A stretch of DNA of 64,000 bases from Diadophis punctatus similis (GCA_023053685.1 JALIGW010000001.1:57054859-57118858), one strand, 5' to 3'. Counted from the stretch's first letter, positions 9,032 through 20,351 are shown. Made by a program: numbers and translations. The notes: generated by a model not told the origin, from the sequence alone.

Positions 9032-10845
9032 TCTGAATGGTCTATCTGGTGCCGGCTAAGCCAGTCCGCCCTGGTATTGTCCACCCCAGAAATATGTTCA
9101 GCAGAGAGGGACAATAGGTGTTGTTCTGCCCATAGCCCTAACTGCATGGCCTCTGACATCAACTGAGGAGACATGGTCCCACCCTGTCTATTTATGTGGG
9201 CCTTGGTGGCCACGTTGTCAGTAAGGACCAACACATGAGAGTCCCGCAGGAGAGGCCCGAACTGTTTGAGGGCTAGGAAAACCGCCCGTAATTCCAGGAC
9301 ATTAATGGGTAGAGTTGTCTCATCAGGTGACCATGAACCCTGCGCCACTTGCGCACCCGTATGAGCCCCCCAACCTGACAGGCTGGCATCGGTGGTGACC
9401 AAAATTTGCCTTGGGGGAAGGAAACAGGTACCCCTGTGGACTGCAGAGGTGGTCCACCAAAGCAGTGACTTCCGGACGGAGGCCTGGAGTCTCACTTTGG
9501 CTGGGGAATGGGCTCTACCTTGACGTTGGTAGGGAAGGAGGAGCCATTGGAGATCCCTGGAGTGTAAGTGGGCCCATGGGACAATATGAATGGCCGAAAT
9601 CATCTTGCCCAGGAGGGAGGACAGCAGATTCAGTGGGACTGAGTTTTGCCTCAGAACTTGCTGGGTTAAAGCCAATAGGCTGTCTCTCCGTTCCTGGGAG
9701 AGGTACACCTTACACTCCAGGGAGTCAATGATTGCCCCCAGATGGGTAATTCTGGTGGCGGGTGTCAGCTGACTCTTGGGTCGATTGACCAAGAAGCCAA
9801 GGTGGTCTAGGGTATGAAGCGCTGCCTGGACATCTCTCTCTGCCTGAGAAGGAGAAGCAGAGGAGATGAGAATATCGTCCAGGTAGCACTGGATCCTGAT
9901 GGGGATGGATCTGAGGTGGGCGGTCAGCGCCGCCAAGACCTTCGTGAAGACCCTTGGCGCTGAGGACAGGCCAAAGGGGAGCGCCCCATATTCATAATGC
10001 ACCCCTGCATAACAAAACCGCAAGTACTGGCGATGAGATGGCCGAATTGGGATGTGGAGGTAAGCCTCCGAGAGATCTATGGATGACAGTAGATCTCCCT
10101 TCCTAATACTTGCCAGAATGGAATGCAGGGTGTGCATTTTGAATTTCTTATGGACTATGTACCTATTGAGGCGCTTAAGGTCCAATATTGCTCTCCACCC
10201 TCCCGAGGATTTGGGCACTACAAATAAAATGGAGTAGAAGCCCTGCCCGTGTTGGTCCTCAGGCACCTGTTGGATGGCTCGAATGTCCAACAGGTGCTGG
10301 ATGGCCTGGTTCATGAGGACCTGCTTTTCTGAATTTGATGAAATGGGGCATCGGAGGAAAAACCTCGGGGGGGTGGAGAGAAACTCCAAAGAGAGACCTG
10401 ACTTCAGGGTTTTACAAACCCATGCGTCATTGGTGATTTCCTCCCATCGACTGGCATAGAGTGCCAGGCGACCCCCTATGGGAGGAACAGCCGGAGAATT
10501 ACTTAGTCCGGCGGAAGGGGCGACCACCGGCCCCTCTAAAGGGCCGTTTGTATTGGTTCCCCCGGAAAGGACGGTCAGAGGAGAACCTCTGGCGTGGCCC
10601 GTATTGCCCCTGCCCTTGCCCTTGGAAATTTCCCTGAGGTTGGGGCTGGAATTTACTCTGTGGTTGATAGGCCCCTCTATAGTTCCTCCTGGGGAAGAAG
10701 GGTGACCGGGAGGAGGGCTTGCGGCCACCTGAGGGAAGGACCTTCTTTTTGTCCTTTGTCTCAACCAAAATTCGGTTAAGAGGCTCACCAAACAGATTCT
10801 GACCCGCCACAGGGCTGGAGGCCAGCTTCCATTTATACTTAACAT
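8611..10845 (-). pseudogene. E1 pol: reverse transcriptase, RNase H and Dam-like domain, one nonsense codon
   Basis: The frame is open from 10845, but similarity to E2 begins near codon 121 (PPIGGRL, about 10485), so the upstream codons overlap gag and may not be translated. RT: IDLSEAYLHIPI (Asp257) and the YLDD box (321-324). RNase H: TDAS (Asp486), LELRA (Glu518), TDN (Asp543) and ADWLSRH (Asp594). An in-frame TGA at 9001-9003 follows the RNase H. The same frame then continues to 8611 with a methyltransferase-like (Dam-type) module (DLFATPGNAQLPRF, LYAFPPIPIIPQVIRKI, EVILLAPDWPRRAWY). In E2 this stop is absent and the module is fused. The end overlaps the recombinase. Expression probably relies on re-initiation or alternative starts, which I cannot determine. 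Confidence 0.9.
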
Positions 10846-12163
10846 CCGCAGACCAGTTGCGCAGCCAGGTCATGCGGCGCGCCACTGCTGCAGATGCCAT
10901 GGCCCGTGCTGAGAATCTGGCCGACTGAAGGGTGGCATCAGAAGTAAATTGCGCCGCGGCCAGCAGCTTATTGAGGTCCTGGTGGGCGCGTAGGTCAGAG
11001 GGTGGCAGGTGGTCCTGGAGGGCGTGAAGCCACTTGACCGAGGTCCTGCAAAAGAAGGAAGCGGTAGCAGCTGACTTCAGGGCCCACGCGGCCGACTGAT
11101 GACCCCTCTGGAGTGTCGTCTCCATCTTGCGGTCCTCCGGGCGGAGGAGTTCGTCTGGTTCACCGGACATCGAGGAGCTGGGGAACAGGGTCAGGACCGG
11201 GCTGTCCACGGGAGGCACTGTTAAATGCTGAGCCAAAGCAGAGTCAACGTTAAAGTATCTTTTGTCCAGAGTGGTGGACATTGAACCTGAAGTGGGGTTC
11301 TGCCACTGCTTTAGAATAGTCTCTACAAAGAGCTTCGGGGCAGGCACTACATCAGATTGTGAGGCCGTGGGCTCGAACATGGGGTCTGGCTCAGCTGTTT
11401 GAGCTGTTGACCCAGTGGGTGGTAGCAGGTTGGCCGTAGTCTTTGCTTTGTGCAAAAGTGACCTAAATAAGGAGGGCTGAAACAGGGCAGAAGAAGCCAC
11501 TGGCTCAGGGGCCAAGTCCTCGTCATCAGACATGGCCAGTTCTGGGAGGATGGGCCCTAGATCTGCACCCTGGTCGCTATCGTCCCGTAGGTCGGCTAGG
11601 GGATCAGAGAACTCCTCCTCCCCATCGTCGTTACTCTCTAGGTCAGAGTTGTCTGGACTGTCCAAGTTTTGCTGTTGTCTCGTGGCACAGACTTTCTGGG
11701 ATGTGGACTGCCCTGCCATTTCCCTAATTCCTGCCTCCACCCCCTTCCTGATCGCTTTATTAATCCTATCTTGGATCTCTCTTGATTGTAAAGGATCCAA
11801 GTTGGAGGCCGCACTAGGTGAGGCGCCTCTGGAAGGGGCCCTGGGGCCATAAACGTTTCCCTCAGACATACGCAGATTAGCCCCATTGATGGATACATTA
11901 TCAGGGGAGTGGGACTGGGAGGTACCCCGATGACGTGGGGTAGCACCCTTGTCATGCTTAGAAAGGCTTTTGTCTGCTGTCTGCGAAGTCTGCTTGGTCT
12001 TAGAGGGTCTATCCTTGGTAGGTGGAGCCGGGGATTGGGGCCTAGTGGGGGATCGATCCCTGGTTGGAGAGGGAGATGCCACCCTGGTGAGATCGGCTTG
12101 ATCCACCGTAGCTCTTGGAGTCTTAGTTTTGGCCTTGCCAGACCTTTGCACTTTCTCAGCCAT
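10499..12163 (-). CDS. E1 Gag-like ORF1 (554 codons, intact)
   Basis: Starts at ATG 12163 (MAEKVQRSGKAK) and runs uninterrupted. The N-terminal third is rich in Ser, Thr, Pro and Lys (SPTRDRSPTRPQ). The middle is acidic (about residues 175-215), followed by a helical region conserved with E2 (ASATASFFCRTS in E1 is SATAATASFF-like; WLHALQDHLP, FTSDATLQSARF, RMTWLRNW). The C-terminus is a basic Gly/Gln/Arg-rich tail (FPRRNYRGAYQ ... RGAGGRPFRRTK) suited to nucleic-acid binding, with no CCHC zinc knuckle. Its 3' end overlaps the open frame of pol. This is the usual position and character of DIRS Gag. The function is inferred from position and composition, not from a catalytic motif. Confidence 0.85.
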   Translation of the reverse strand: MAEKVQRSGKAKTKTPRATVDQADLTRVASPSPTRDRSPTRPQSPAPPTKDRPSKTKQTSQTADKSLSKHDKGATPRHRGTSQSHSPDNVSINGANLRMSEGNVYGPRAPSRGASPSAASNLDPLQSREIQDRINKAIRKGVEAGIREMAGQSTSQKVCATRQQQNLDSPDNSDLESNDDGEEEFSDPLADLRDDSDQGADLGPILPELAMSDDEDLAPEPVASSALFQPSLFRSLLHKAKTTANLLPPTGSTAQTAEPDPMFEPTASQSDVVPAPKLFVETILKQWQNPTSGSMSTTLDKRYFNVDSALAQHLTVPPVDSPVLTLFPSSSMSGEPDELLRPEDRKMETTLQRGHQSAAWALKSAATASFFCRTSVKWLHALQDHLPPSDLRAHQDLNKLLAAAQFTSDATLQSARFSARAMASAAVARRMTWLRNWSADVKYKWKLASSPVAGQNLFGEPLNRILVETKDKKKVLPSGGRKPSSRSPFFPRRNYRGAYQPQSKFQPQPQGNFQGQGQGQYGPRQRFSSDRPFRGNQYKRPFRGAGGRPFRRTK

Positions 12164-13439
12164 AATGCGAGGACCAAGGGAAAAGGTTGCTCACTCAATT
12201 TACTGCAGACAAAATGGCTGCCAGTCACGAGGCTGAGTTAAAATGGCTGACAGGGTTGTGGGAGGAGATGGCAGTTGCCCTAGAGTGGGCAAGATGGCCG
12301 CCTGTCGCCGGGCAGATTAGGCTGAGAGAAAAAAAAGGGGGCTGTTAAAACAGAGGCAGTCTGTAGCTTAAAGCTCTTTCTTCCCTTTTTTTCTTTCTCT
12401 CCTTTTTTTTTTTTTTTTTTTGTTCTGGAGTGCAAACAGTTAAATGTCAAGTGCACTCACGACCTTGCAAGGCAGACTTCTGAAGGGTCCTCTTGCCGTG
12501 GGGTCTGCTGTGCGGCACGCTGACAGTCCTGAGAGACAGATAGACGCCTCTCCGACGTCCAGGCAGGCTGGCAGGCTGTAGTCGGCGTGGGATCAAAGGC
12601 CCAGGTCCTCTCGCGCTCCCGCGGCTGCGGAGCGCTCTCGGCCAGAAAAAATCAATCAGGGGGCTGCCGACGGCTTGCGCGCGTCGGTCCCATGAGCGTC
12701 AGCTGTTTTGCGGCTTAATTATAGCCTCCGGGCACCAGGAGGGACCGGAAAGGCTATTTCTGACAGCCGGCAGTTTAAATTTGGCGCGGAGGCTCGTTAG
12801 CCGCCCAAACTGCCGGCGAGGCCTTTTTTTTTTCTCTTCCGATCCCTTTGAAGTCAGCTGGGGATCGGAAGGCTCACGGACGGCTCAGTTAGATAGCTGG
12901 GCCGGCGGAGAACAGTGGCACCACAAAAGGAGGGAAAAGAAAGGAGAAAAAAAAAATTCAATTCCCCTGGGTCAGTTTGCCTGATGGCCCCTCGGCTCTC
13001 CTATAGGCAGTTTGTGGTTGGAGGTGGTGTGGTTAACCCCTCGTTGACCAGACCCGGTGCCAAATATTATTGAGGCCTCAATTTAAGCCCAGATAAGCGG
13101 TGGAGAGCCGCTGGCCCCCCCAATCTCCAGGGGCCCTTTCCCTCACCCTCAACAGCCGGTATTAATTATATGGTTGGTAACGCAGCAAAAATATAATAAA
13201 AAGGAGGAAAAAACAAAAAGACTATACTGGGCCTTCGGCTGGAGGGGCGAGCGACAGTCAGACTTGCGGCCAACTGCCTCCACCCTGGTAGGTTGCCAGA
13301 AAAGGGAACCAGGGGAGCTCGAATAGGGAAAGAAAAATTTAGAATTAGTATTAGAAGAAAGGAAAAAAAAAAAACTTACAATTGCAATTTAAGTAGCAGT
13401 TGGATTTGAAAAGGCACTAGTCAATGGCTATGACTGAGT
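12164..13439 (-). other. E1 leader region between right ITR and gag
   Basis: About 1.28 kb, non-coding, GC-rich, with two homopolymer-like runs (T-rich at about 12395-12421, A-rich near 12945-12957 and 13363-13375). It would be the transcript leader. It is far longer than the 0.6-kb leader of E2. I see no conserved ORF in it. Confidence 0.55.
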
Positions 13440-13549
13440 CAAAAAGAGGGGGAATCTAGGCCTAGAGCCACCTTTTATACTTTTCCAGACTCAGTCATCA
13501 TTGGCTAGAAGGCTGTGCCAATACCCAATCTTGGCGGCTAGCTCCACCC
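13440..13549. repeat. E1 right inverted terminal repeat (110 bp)
   Basis: Identical in reverse complement to 7101-7210. It is the 5' terminal repeat of the minus-strand transcript. Confidence 0.93.
13471..13480 (-). promoter_or_regulatory. TATA-like box of E1 promoter
   Basis: On the minus strand GTATAAAAGG sits inside the right ITR, about 1.3 kb upstream of gag. Transcription would begin roughly 25-30 bases further along, near 13445. The left ITR carries the same box in the opposite direction. Confidence 0.6.
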
Positions 13550-13562
13550 ACTATGGAGAATG

Positions 13563-14480
13563 GAGAAGGAAACAAAGTAGCTCATGACATCTACCTCATG
13601 TTGCAGCCAAAAACAGATAATTGCAGCATGTACTTCCCTGTCCAAGCTATTCAAACGGGTGCAAAACAAGTCATAATAAACGTTCTGCCCTCATTAGGGA
13701 GCCAGTGTCTATGCTGTAGCTTGCTTATTATTTATTTATTTTTTACTGTGCAATCCTTCAATACAAACTTACTTTCAATAGCCTTAGTAGTAACCTTAGC
13801 TTATGCAATCAAGCTTTCATGAGACATTAAGTACACAGGAAGAGCACCAGAAAGTCACATTATACGGTACATGAAATAAAACAATGCTAAGTGCAGTTAT
13901 GAATTACTTGAATTCATAAAAACAATAGAAGTCATCAAATGACATTATAGAGGTGGTGTGGGAGGGGAGGGAAGGAGAGAGAAAGAAGGGTGGGGAAAAT
14001 AATCAGGTTAATTCCTCTGTTTGTGTGTACAAATATGTACACAAAATGCACAAAACTAACTTATGATTCAGAGAAGAACTGAAACTCCAATTCTCTATCA
14101 GTAAAATATCTCTTTTTTGCACTCTATAATAATCACAGTTTCCAAAAACCAACAGTTCTTTTTCTTGCCACATTCAGGCAGGAAAGTCACCAAGAAAGTC
14201 TGTGAAACAGCTCCAAACCGTGAAAATCTCAAACCTGCTTTATATAGACTTGACCTTCCAATCTCACCATCCCACTTACAGTACTGTGGTCTTCTCACTA
14301 GCATAAAAAAATTAAGTGAACTCTTGACTAACAAACATTAGTCCATCCCAGTGGACTTAGCCTTATGAGATCAAGCTTCAGGAAATCTCAGACTTGAGGG
14401 TTCCCATATTGTTCATTTCCTGCTTCTTTCTGCAGCCATGAAATGTTTTAGAACAATCACAAATGAGCATGCTGTCAAAA
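13563..14480. other. Intergenic sequence, nothing recognised
   Basis: AT-rich with a purine-rich patch at 13950-13998. Open frames near 14100-14340 on both strands are unsupported by motif or splice signals. Confidence 0.4.
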
Positions 14481-14488
14481 AACTAGAC

Positions 14489-14829
14489 CAGGGGTCAGCA
14501 AGCTTAAACCGTCAAAGAGCCCCAAAGGTCCTAACCGGAAGCCCCCCCCCCCGTTCAATTCTGGAGCCGACCGGAAGTCCCGTTCCCCCACCATAGTCTC
14601 TCCTCCTAGTGCAGTGTCCTTTTTCCTCTACCTGTCCTAACCAAAAGCCCTATCAATTGTGGGAGCTGACCTGAAAACCCTTACCATAGAGTCTCCTCCT
14701 GGCACGCCATGCTTCCCCCCCAAACTGGAAGCTCCTCTCAAAATTGTGTCGCCGACCAGTGACAGGGAGATGCAGCTGAGGGATGAAAGAGCCACATGTG
14801 GCTCCAGAGCCGCGGGTTGCTGACCCCTG
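14489..14829. mobile_element. hAT-type MITE (family B), 341 bp
   Basis: The ends are inverted copies (CAGGGGTCAGCAAGC and GGTTGCTGACCCCTG), and the sub-terminal AAAGAGCC / GGCTC blocks match the larger element at 26497. It is flanked by a perfect 8-bp duplication AACTAGAC (14481-14488 and 14830-14837). No coding capacity. Confidence 0.9.
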
Positions 14830-14837
14830 AACTAGAC

Positions 14838-15197
14838 AATACTCAATGGAAAGAAACCAACTTGATAAAGCTCTGAATGAAGTTGACTTGTTCCACACAT
14901 AGTAATCTCAAAGCTACCACTTTGTTAGGTTTGAGCAACATAACCAGCAATGCTTGCAAATATTCAAGGGGAATTATGAAGCTTCTCTCTGTGAAGCCCT
15001 AAGGCAGACATATTCCCTCAAGAGTTTTCCCAGTTTGACTGCCCAAGCAACTGCCCAATGCAAATGCCAGTGAAGTCAACCTGGGAAGACCATTGAAGCA
15101 GATGTGCTAAAGGTTTTGGAGGCTAGAGCTTCCTCAGTGTTTTTGGAGTGAGTCTTTTTAAATGTCTTGCCTAGCTCTAATAATAAAACAAGCTAAT
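14838..15197. other. Intergenic sequence, nothing recognised
   Basis: No exon or repeat that I can support. Confidence 0.4.
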
Positions 15198-15437
15198 TAT
15201 GAGCCGTGGTGGTACAGTGGTTAGAATGCAGTACTGCAGGCTACTTCTGCTGCCTGAAGGCTGCCTGCAATTTGGCAGATCGAATCTCACCAGGCTCAAG
15301 ATTGACTCAGCCTTCCATCCTTCCGAGGTGGGTAAAATGAGGTCCCAGATTGTTGGGGACAATATGCTGACTCTGTAAACCACTTAGAGAGAGCTGTAAA
15401 GCACTGTGAAGCGGTATATAAGTCTAAGTGCTATTCT
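15198..15437 (+). mobile_element. tRNA-derived SINE (Sauria-type)
   Basis: Head GAGCCGTGGTGGTACAGTGG (A-box-like), B-box-like GATCGAATCTC, the shared CAGCCTTCCATCCTTCCGAG body, and a tail ending AAGTCTAAGTGCTATTCTT. A short TAATTA occurs on both flanks. Confidence 0.87.
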
Positions 15438-16051
15438 TAATTACAAATGGAAATAAAATCTTCTGAACACAAACTATACAGCTATATCAGATGATGGGAA
15501 CATATGGGAAGGAAAGGGAACCAGGAGGTTGGAAGGTTATGGAAGTTAGGGCACCAGGAATTTTGGAGAGCATCAATTTGGCTCTGAAAAGCATTTTATT
15601 TATTGGTATTCCAATTCATGTTTTTCAGAGCAGGTCCTTCTGAACTGAATCACAAAATGGTGCCATGCCACCCTGAGTGCCTCCCAAGCCAAGCTGCTGA
15701 TAAGACTTTCTAATCAAGCTGGCAATGAATATTTTCTTAAATCACATTAAACCAAGATACCAGTTGCAGTCAATCAATTATAGCACCTGGAGGGGAGTTT
15801 ATCTGCTATTTCCCAAGATAACCAGTGATTAATGGAGTGTACCTGTTATCACGATAAACCAAAATAAGGTATATTTATCACCTCTGAGCTTCTTGCTAAG
15901 AAAAAAAACAGGAGGCCTTCTATATATTCCTAAGGTAATCGACTTTTATTTATGTTGCATCAAAGCAGTGGGAAGAAATTCATCTAGTTTAATTTAACTT
16001 GCTTCTAGGTAGAGGTTCCACTAGGAACAAGCAGGTTCCACTAGAAACAAA
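15438..16051. other. Intergenic sequence, nothing recognised
   Basis: AT-rich. A short direct repeat of AGGTTCCACTAG units lies at 16013-16045. Confidence 0.4.
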
Positions 16052-16378
16052 CTATCCACTATCCATATTATCTTGAGATAATATGGATAGAGGATTATCT
16101 AGATCTCTGAGGTAATTGTCCATATAATGATTGGAGCCTAAGGGAAGATTGACTGGTTTATAATAAGCCATAGTTCCTCCCTTTAAATCAAACAAGGACT
16201 GTATCAGCATTCTTTCCTTTGCTTCACTATTAAACCTTAGCAGTTCTGTGAACATTAATTTTACCTGGTTTGAGAAGAACCTTAAAGGTAATCTCCCAAG
16301 CTTTTCCAAAGCAGTTCCCATCATATAGACATCTAGTTGAGCTGTGCAGATCTCTAGTGCTGCTTTGGTAGAGTGTTT
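16052..16378 (-). CDS. Unidentified open frame with protein-like composition
   Basis: The minus-strand frame is open from 16378 to the stop at 16052 (about 108 codons, first ATG at 16324). Its composition looks protein-like: alternating charged and hydrophobic residues, KLGRLPLRFFSNQVKLMF, FNSEAKERMLIQSLFDL and YYKPVNLPLGSNHY. I do not recognise the family. It could be a host exon, a retropseudogene or an old retroelement fragment. There is no clear splice acceptor upstream, no partner ORF nearby and no repeat ends around it. Confidence 0.25.
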   Translation of the reverse strand, partial: KHSTKAALEICTAQLDVYMMGTALEKLGRLPLRFFSNQVKLMFTELLRFNSEAKERMLIQSLFDLKGGTMAYYKPVNLPLGSNHYMDNYLRDLDNPLSILSQDNMDSG

Positions 16379-16519
16379 TCAGATCCCAAACCATTTTGAA
16401 TGAATTTTTTAAAAATAATATTTTTTAACCAAATGAGGTTAGAAATCTCTCTCTGTTTTGTTTAAGCTTTTCAAAGTCTGACATGCTTGGTCAGTTCAGC
16501 AAGCGATCCTAGGCAGAGG

Positions 16520-16600
16520 CAGATGTAGGGTCTCCTGCTTGGGCAGGGGGTTGGACTAGATGACCTGCAAGGACCCTTCCAACTCTGTTAATCTGATAAA
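16520..16600 (+). mobile_element. CR1 LINE 3' terminal fragment
   Basis: GGGTCTCCTGCTTGGGCAGG followed by GTTGGACTAGATGACCTGCA and CCTTCCAACTCTGTTAATCTG is the CR1 3' end, also present at 41120-41310. Only the last ~80 bp remain. Confidence 0.75.
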
Positions 16601-18849
16601 AAGTTGTAAATAGGGCAGGATTGTTAATGCTTAAAAAAGTTGGGAGGGAGCCACTGACCACCTTTATATTAAAAAATAAAAATAAAACCAGAAAGTGATC
16701 CCATAATGCTTCTTCATTATGTTTTTGTTAATGAAAGGAAGCCAACAGAATTATTACAACTAATGTGCTAAATGAAAAGTAAAGAAATGCAAAGCAAAAA
16801 GTCAGGAACTCTTATGCTGAATGGTATAATATGGGAATTATCAAACAGTGGATCCGGGCCTTCTTGGAGTTTACAAGTACCTTGATTGGGCTCCTCATAG
16901 CACCCGATCAGCCTTACATAGACAGGGTAGGACGTTATCATGTATTCCAGCTTTTCTTCTTCAAAACTCAGTTGACAGCAAAGTTACTAGAAAGTCTGAG
17001 AACCCCAATCATACATTGATTAAAATGCAATTTCAAAGTAAGTGGTTTTTTTTATTTCTTGCGTAGCCCTAAATAAATCATAGCCTATATTCATCAGTGG
17101 AGTTGTGCCAATTCATGTACCATTTTTGGACTGCCTTTTCATTTCCTTCATGAATTTCTCTTCATTTCCTGCAAGAGTTTAGGGGGGGGGGGAAGCCAAA
17201 TTAAACTTGGTGGAAAATCCAGGACAAGAACTGAACAACACCCTGAAAGAAGAGGTTGAAAATTGAACAGTACTATATTGTACTTGGCCTTTTTTATTTT
17301 CCTTGACCTTTAATCCAGAGCTCATATTCACCCCAGCAGTGTTTACTCAAGGTGGTGATAATACATTTTGCAAGGTTGAACTGTTTATTTACAGTATTAT
17401 GTTGCTACAGTTAGTAACTACTCTAATCAGAGGAATTTTTTTAATAGGCAAAACATAACTTTGTTTTCCTGTTTCTCAAGAGAGAAAAAAGAAACCGAAA
17501 ACTCTGACACTGGAAAAGTGCCTTTTGCACGAACATTGGAAGAATTAAAAGATAGTATCATCTACTGAGGCACACTGTTGCGATTGATATTCCTTGGAGA
17601 CTGTGCCTCTGAGGAGCAAGAAGGATCATTCGCTTGTACAGAAGCTCAGAACAAAATGGTATGTTCTCAAAAATACTTCATTCAAATTCTTTCTGGAAAA
17701 CACCTAAAGGGAATAATCTTGGTATGCATGTGTGAGGGACAGAGGAATTGCTAAGATTTTGCCTAATACCCACCAGCTCAGCTTCCTCTTTAATTAGAAG
17801 TAACTTCTAGAAAACTTAACAGATGCACGTTTAGGCATGGCACTAATTTTATCAGTCTTTTCATGAGTTACGGCCAGCTTCCGTGATCCTTCTGCTCATG
17901 AAGAATGCATTACTTGCATATCTGTAGAATCCACAGGCTTTATAGACTGTGGTTTAGCAGGTAGAATAAATAATGCCTTTAAAAAAAAAAGAATCCGCCA
18001 TGTGCAAACATCTCAAAAAAGGACCTTGGTACCATTGTGAATCTGTCTGCCAATTATCGGGGCGATGGGGGAAGACACTCTTTTTCAAATCTGTGGCTCC
18101 TTGTGCCACCTTGATAGGATATCAGAAAAATAAATTGCAGATGTGGGCTGGCGATACTGTTGAGTGTATAGAACAAGTTCATTGAGGGAGTTAGAAACTC
18201 TGAGATGGAGGGGGGGGGGAAATCACAAAATAAAAAGAATGAATTTTGTTCTGGTGGAACTTTCTTCTAGTGATTATCTGAGAGATCCTAGCAAATAAAT
18301 TTGCTCTTTTAGTCAAACAGAAGAGAGTATTTTTTTAAAGACTTCTTTTTCTGTAACCTTCATTGAATCTAGAGTTTGAGGATAATATTTTCCTATGGGT
18401 AGGGTATTGGCTATCGAGACTAACCTTTTCATTCTAAAGGCAAAAGGATTTGTTCTGCCTTAAGGCAAGAGAAAACCTTGCTAGATGTTACCCATCCCAG
18501 GTATGATAAAAAGAGAGCTGTGTTAGGCAATGGGGGCAAAAAAAAAAATCAGGTGGTGCTGATAATCCTTTTTTCAACAAACACATTTTTATCATAAAGC
18601 ATCTGATGAAGTGAGCTGCAGTTCACAAAAGGTTATGTCTTCTAATAACAATTTGTTAGTTGCAAAAGGTGCTACCGGAGCCCTCCTGATTTTTTTGCCT
18701 TTCCAGAAACAAGTTTATCGTTTCTAGGTTCCTACTTTGCGGAAGGGTGGTGGTGATTTAAAAAGTAAGGATTTGCATTTGGATTGAGTCGGAGGATTTC
18801 TTTTTTCTTTTTCTTTTTTCCTTGACTTCTGGAGACTGATGGACAAGTC
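16601..18849. other. Intergenic sequence, nothing recognised
   Basis: About 2.2 kb of AT-rich sequence. Short open frames at 16831-17066 and 17973-18185 lack motifs and plausible splice structure. Poly-G/A tracts occur at 17183-17192 and 18209-18220. Confidence 0.4.
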
Positions 18850-19022
18850 TGTGAGGTTTTTTTGGCAAGGTTTTTCAGAAGTGGTTTGCAATTTCCTCAG
18901 TGCTGAGAGAAAATGACTGGCCCCAAGGTACTCAACTGGCTTTGGGCCTAAGGTGGGACCAGGACTTACGATCTCCTGGTTTCTAGCTTGATGCCTTCAC
19001 TACACCACTAGACTCTCTGTAG
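18850..19022 (-). mobile_element. Degenerate tRNA-derived SINE (MIR/Sauria-like)
   Basis: On the minus strand the unit begins with an A-box-like stretch near 19000 (GTGTAGTGAAGGC), then a B-box-like block near 18975. It runs into AAACCACTTCTGAAAAACC at about 18890. The CTTGATGCCTTCACTACACC pattern is typical of the head of such SINEs in reverse. Confidence 0.5.
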
Positions 19023-20026
19023 CTAACCCCAAGATTTAGCCAGAGGAGGCAGGGGCACATTTTTAATCAAGCTGGTTAAATGACATTGGAAAATGAAAAA
19101 TAAATAAATAAGGGGGTAAAGAAAATTAGAGAAGTTCTTCCTTTAAGGGTATTTTCCTTAACCTTTTCAGAATTAGGGCCTTCCTGCTTGAACATTATTG
19201 AATCCCTGTGGGGAAGAATCACCAATTTTAAGCAAAGTGCCTAGGAAACGGGGATAAATCTCATCAATCGTGAGTGGAATTGCTGGATTGCGCTCACCGT
19301 TAGATACAGAAAACCAGCCCTCTGTTCCTAGTACCATCTGATCAAGGTTACTAGTGGGAAAAACAGCTGAAATTCTCCACTATGCTATTAGACTATATTT
19401 TTCAGGCGAAGCATTAATCCATGCCCCCTTCCCAAGTTAGTTTGTGCTCATAATCCTACTAAAAATTAGGTATAGAAATGAAAACAAGCATAATTATTAT
19501 GTAAATTATGCCTTTTTGAAATAAAATCTTGAATTTATGTAAGAATGGGCCCCCAGGTGCTGATATGCAAAACCAAAATGGTCGGATTTGCTTAATGAGA
19601 TGTCTATAAGCCCAACTGTTATGGTTTAGAAGCCTTGCTTTATGGATGAGTGTTACAAACTAAACTACTATGGTGTGTTCTCTAAAATATATTTAAAGGA
19701 AACCATAGCTTAGGCTGACAGATTAATCAGAAATACACTCTTTGAGATTTTTAAATAAAATGAATTAGAGAGGAAGCCTGTGGAAGAGCAGGGAGCTTAG
19801 CAAAATTGCAGGCACCCGTTCTGTCTTCTTTCCCTTCCTATTTGAGGTAAAAGAAGTATAGTAGCACAGGAAGACAAAGCACAATGTAAATAAAAGGTGC
19901 AAGAGCTGGACATGTTGGCTATTAACAGAAAAAGAAGATGACGAAATAGAGGGGATAGACAGAACAGACTTAAGACAGAAATGTCTTAAGTCTGTTAAGT
20001 AATAGTAATAGAATCTATTAAGTAAT
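19023..20026. other. Intergenic sequence with one strong hairpin
   Basis: No gene seen. At 19963-19996 a 15-bp perfect stem (AACAGACTTAAGACA / TGTCTTAAGTCTGTT) encloses GAAA, and a second short inverted repeat follows directly before the LINE. Confidence 0.4.
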
Positions 20027-20351
20027 AGATTCAAACTAAATGTAAAGCGCTCCAAACTCGACTGCAGAAAATACGACTTCAGCAACAGAGTGATCAATGC
20101 CTGGAATGCACTACCTGACTCTGTGGTTTCTTCCCCAAACCCCAAAAACTTTAACCTTAGACTGTCTACAGTCGACCTCTCCTCGTTTCTAAGAGGTCTG
20201 TAAGGGGCGTGCATAAGTGCACCAGCATGCCTACCGTCCCTGTCCTACTGTCCAATTGTCCTCTTTTATCATTACTTTTTACTTATGTTTATACAAATTA
20301 CTACTATACATGTTTGACAAATAAATAAATAAATAAAATAAAATAAATAAA
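20027..20351 (+). mobile_element. 5'-truncated CR1/L2-type LINE 3' end
   Basis: The frame reads LDCRKYDFSNRVINAWNALP, then RLSTVDLSSFLRGL and stop at about 20200, then the shared 3' UTR (GGGGCGTGCATAAGTGCACC) and an (AAATA)n tail. It belongs to the family at 6590. Confidence 0.82.

Larger units (their letters stand above)
7062..13562 (-). mobile_element. DIRS-type tyrosine-recombinase retrotransposon E1
   Basis: A near-complete 6.5-kb DIRS element, transcribed from the minus strand. In transcription order it has a right terminal repeat with a TATA box, a leader, gag, an overlapping RT-RNase H-Dam-like ORF, an overlapping tyrosine recombinase, an internal complementary region (ICR) and the left terminal repeat. 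The ITRs are 110 bp and identical. The ICR at 7419-7512 is the reverse complement of the two element ends joined together. There is no target duplication, but AATG occurs at both borders and once in the ICR, consistent with recombinase-mediated insertion of a circle. Pol has one nonsense codon and the recombinase a frameshift, so E1 is not autonomous. It is GC-richer than its flanks. Confidence 0.93.
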
